Assembly (NCBI GenBank): GCA_022793145.1
Contig: JAAWCI010000021.1
Coordinates: forward strand, 1 to 7,105
DNA from: Bacilli bacterium
Lineage (GTDB): Bacteria; Bacillota_I; Bacilli_A; RF39; UBA660
Length of the DNA: 7,105 bases
Direction: 5' to 3'
Position numbers and translations under genes: made by a program. Position 1 is the first letter of the stretch, and the number at the start of each line of letters is the position of its first letter. Positions 5,877 through 7,105 of this stretch are shown piece after piece. Below the pieces are notes generated by a model. It ran no database searches and had not been told where the DNA came from. It saw only the letters and a program-made list of their open reading frames with translations.

Positions 5877-6991
5877 TAGCTTTAATAGCGACTCCAATTA
5901 TATTAAATATAATAGAAAAAGCAAGAAAAAGTGCATTCAAAGATAGTGCATATGGAATTAAGGCTACAGTAGAATCAAAAGCAATGGAAAATGTACTAGC
6001 AGGAAAAGAAATAGAAAATACATATCAATTTCCATTTGAGGAATTGAAATTTAGTGGAAGTAGGCCAGCAGGAGGAACTGTCGCAGTAGATAAAGATGGA
6101 AAAGTATCAATGGCAATCCACAATAATAAATGGTGTGCAGTAAAAGAGAAAGAAGAAACAGAAATAAGAGTTATTGATTATGAAGAAGAAACATGTAAGA
6201 TATTAGGAATCGTAGAGCCTCCTAAACCTACATTAAAAAACCCAGAAGAAATCATGACATCAGAAGCAGTAGGAGAAAATGGAGCGATTAAAGAAGATAC
6301 AAGTGGGAATAAAAGATATGCAGGAAGTGATCCAAATAACTATGTATGTTTTGGAACAGAGGAAGAAACATGTAGTGGGAAACAACTATGGAGAATCATA
6401 GGAGTTGTAGATGGAAATCTAAAACTAATAAGTACAGAATATTATAGTACAGGAGTAGCCTATGATACAGCGAATTTAAATAGTTGGATACGTCCAGCTA
6501 CATTGAATGTGGAGTTACAGAATAATGTATATGAAAATATAGAATGGATCAATTCAAATATACAAAAAGAATGGATAACAAATGATAGATGGAAATTAAG
6601 AGGACTATCAGCTGATTATAAATTATCAGTTTTTGAGACAGCAGAAAGGAATAGTAGTTTTACAACTTCTAATCATATTGGGCTAATGACGGTTACCGAT
6701 TTTGGTTATGCTTCTAGTGATAGTAGTTGTACTACAAGTACGATATTGACGAATAAAGATATGACATGTATGAGTAGCAACTGGTTGAAACCAGCCGTTG
6801 ACACCGAATGGACGCTAACTCCTGGCGGTCTTTCGTATGCAGTTTGCAATATAAACGTCCCTAGGGGTGCTATTGCCATCCCTAATGTGAATGTTACTAG
6901 TAGTGTGCGTCCAGTAATAATTCTTGATTCTGATGTAAAGATAAAAAGTGGTAAAGGAACAGAAAGTGATCCATATTTACTGGAAAAATAA
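5816..6991 (+). CDS. Prepilin-type surface protein with candidate diversified C-terminal domain
   Basis: A 391-residue protein with a class III (type IV prepilin) leader. Prepilin peptidase would cut after Gly5 in MRKKG/FTLIEL, leaving the Phe +1 and Glu +5 (E10) needed for assembly, and residues 6-30 form the hydrophobic pilin helix with Pro27. The body (about 35-165) has a Cys pair (C107, C127) that could form a disulfide and is followed by a Pro-containing linker (135-145). The C-terminal domain (about 166-391) has RYAGSDPNNYVCFG, KQLWRIIGVVDGNLKLIS, HIGLMTVTDFGYAS, EWTLTP and a final SSVRPVIIL...DPYLL. I associate this arrangement with C-type-lectin/formylglycine-enzyme-like or DUF6273-like surface domains, from memory only. 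Within it, residues about 323-365 differ in codon use from the rest, as in a DGR variable repeat. The protein probably sits at the cell surface on a pseudopilus or anchored in the membrane. A near-identical gene start follows 53 bases downstream. No prepilin peptidase or assembly ATPase is in the window. The exact function is unknown. Confidence 0.85.
   Translation: MRKKGFTLIELLAVIVILAVIALIATPIILNIIEKARKSAFKDSAYGIKATVESKAMENVLAGKEIENTYQFPFEELKFSGSRPAGGTVAVDKDGKVSMAIHNNKWCAVKEKEETEIRVIDYEEETCKILGIVEPPKPTLKNPEEIMTSEAVGENGAIKEDTSGNKRYAGSDPNNYVCFGTEEETCSGKQLWRIIGVVDGNLKLISTEYYSTGVAYDTANLNSWIRPATLNVELQNNVYENIEWINSNIQKEWITNDRWKLRGLSADYKLSVFETAERNSSFTTSNHIGLMTVTDFGYASSDSSCTTSTILTNKDMTCMSSNWLKPAVDTEWTLTPGGLSYAVCNINVPRGAIAIPNVNVTSSVRPVIILDSDVKIKSGKGTESDPYLLEK
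6782..6910 (+). other. Candidate DGR variable repeat inside the pseudopilin gene
   Basis: In residues 339-361 (bases 6830-6898) 18 of 23 codons end in T or C, against 7 of 26 in a control stretch of the same gene (residues 144-169). Gly, Ala and Pro are mostly GGC/GGT, GCC/GCT and CCT here, while upstream they are mostly GGA, GCA and CCA. GC is about 55% in 6781-6840, compared with 32% in 6481-6540. A template repeat rich in AAC/AAT codons, altered at adenines by an error-prone reverse transcriptase, would yield NNY codons like these. Remaining AAT/AAC codons at residues 345, 347, 357 and 359 would be unaltered positions. The position near the 3' end, before a conserved VRPV, also fits. No template repeat or reverse transcriptase is in the window, and the boundaries are estimates. 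Confidence 0.5.
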
Positions 6992-7044
6992 AGGGTATTG
7001 TTTATATTGAAAAATATGAACATAATAATAGTGAGGTAATAAAA

Positions 7045-7105
7045 ATGAGAAAAAAAGGATTTACGTTGATAGAATTATTAGCTGTAATTGTAATATTAGC
7101 TGTGA
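7045..7105 (+). CDS. Second prepilin-type gene, 5' end only
   Basis: The gene runs off the right edge; only 20 codons are visible. They encode the same prepilin leader as the gene before it (KKG cleavage site, FTLIEL, then a hydrophobic helix) with one synonymous base change in 61. GTGAGGT at 7031-7037 lies about 7 bases before the ATG and resembles the upstream gene's ribosome site. The 53-base gap after the first gene's TAA has no terminator hairpin. A weak promoter-like pair, TTGTTT at 6998-7003 and CATAAT at 7021-7026 with 17-bp spacing, is possible, but read-through from the first gene is at least as likely. Whether the rest is a full paralogue, a variant with another C-terminus or a fragment cannot be told from this window. 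Confidence 0.85.
   Translation, partial: MRKKGFTLIELLAVIVILAV
7045..7105 (+). repeat. Downstream copy of the 61-base duplicated gene start
   Basis: 60 of 61 bases match 5816-5876, including synonymous positions, which indicates recent tandem duplication or gene conversion rather than selection on the protein alone. The match continues to the last base of the window. Confidence 0.93.

Noticed and set aside
6911..6983. CCAGTAA/TTACTGG inverted repeat downstream of the candidate variable region as a DGR homing hairpin
   Set aside because: The 7-bp arms are 59 bases apart, unlike the tight GC-rich hairpins known in DGRs, and a match this short is easily found by chance.
6706..7023. Minus-strand open frame across the end of the pseudopilin gene
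   Set aside because: It results from the unusual composition of the candidate variable region and spans the gap before the next gene. The plus frame has a conserved domain ending and an upstream promoter.
1..7105. CRISPR array, tRNA, rRNA, riboswitch, insertion sequence
   Set aside because: No spaced direct repeats, cloverleaf, conserved aptamer core, transposase or terminal inverted repeats were seen by eye on either strand.

Overview
The window is AT-rich (mostly around 30% GC). Every gene is on the + strand, Shine-Dalgarno sites are purine-rich, and intrinsic terminators are short hairpins followed by T-runs. All tryptophans visible in the coding regions use TGG and no reading frame carries an internal TGA, so the standard bacterial code fits better than the Mycoplasma code. 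Together with a Cse60-type sporulation protein, a ClpC ATPase and Gram-positive-style pseudopilins, this points to a low-GC Bacillota, plausibly an uncultured gut member of the Bacilli or Clostridia. That assignment is inference; nothing in the window fixes the species.

Layout. (1) 1-1380, translation: the 3' part of rpsB (ribosomal protein S2 with an unusual long tail ending in a SAP/Rho-N-like motif), a hairpin that could attenuate transcription, tsf (EF-Ts), and a terminator. (2) 1360-2561: a promoter whose -35 lies inside the tsf terminator hairpin drives a two-gene unit, a divergent guanylate-kinase-like P-loop protein overlapping by 4 bp with an unrecognised 191-residue protein, closed by a strong terminator. 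(3) 2641-5682, proteostasis/sporulation: a 58-residue Cse60-family protein, a complete ClpC-type AAA+ unfoldase and an Hsp20 small heat-shock protein, closely spaced and closed by a long hairpin terminator. No CtsR, McsA or McsB gene lies beside clpC here. (4) 5683-7105, surface/accessory: an extended -10 promoter embedded in two tandem 20-bp palindromic units, then a 391-residue protein with a type IV prepilin N-terminus, then the start of a second gene whose first 61 bases are 60/61 identical to the first.

The most interesting part is the 3' end of the first pseudopilin gene. Around 6782-6910 base composition and codon use change abruptly: GC reaches about 55% in one 60-base block, and codons are dominated by NNT/NNC forms with Gly, Ala and Pro codons unlike those in the rest of the gene. 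Asn-rich positions are interspersed, and the stretch sits just upstream of a conserved VRPV...DSDVKIKSGKGT...DPYLL ending. This is what a variable repeat of a diversity-generating retroelement (DGR) would look like, because adenine-targeted mutagenesis of AAY codons yields NNY codons. The window may therefore hold one member of a tandem family of pilin-displayed, DGR-diversified surface proteins. No reverse transcriptase or template repeat is in the window, so this remains a testable inference.
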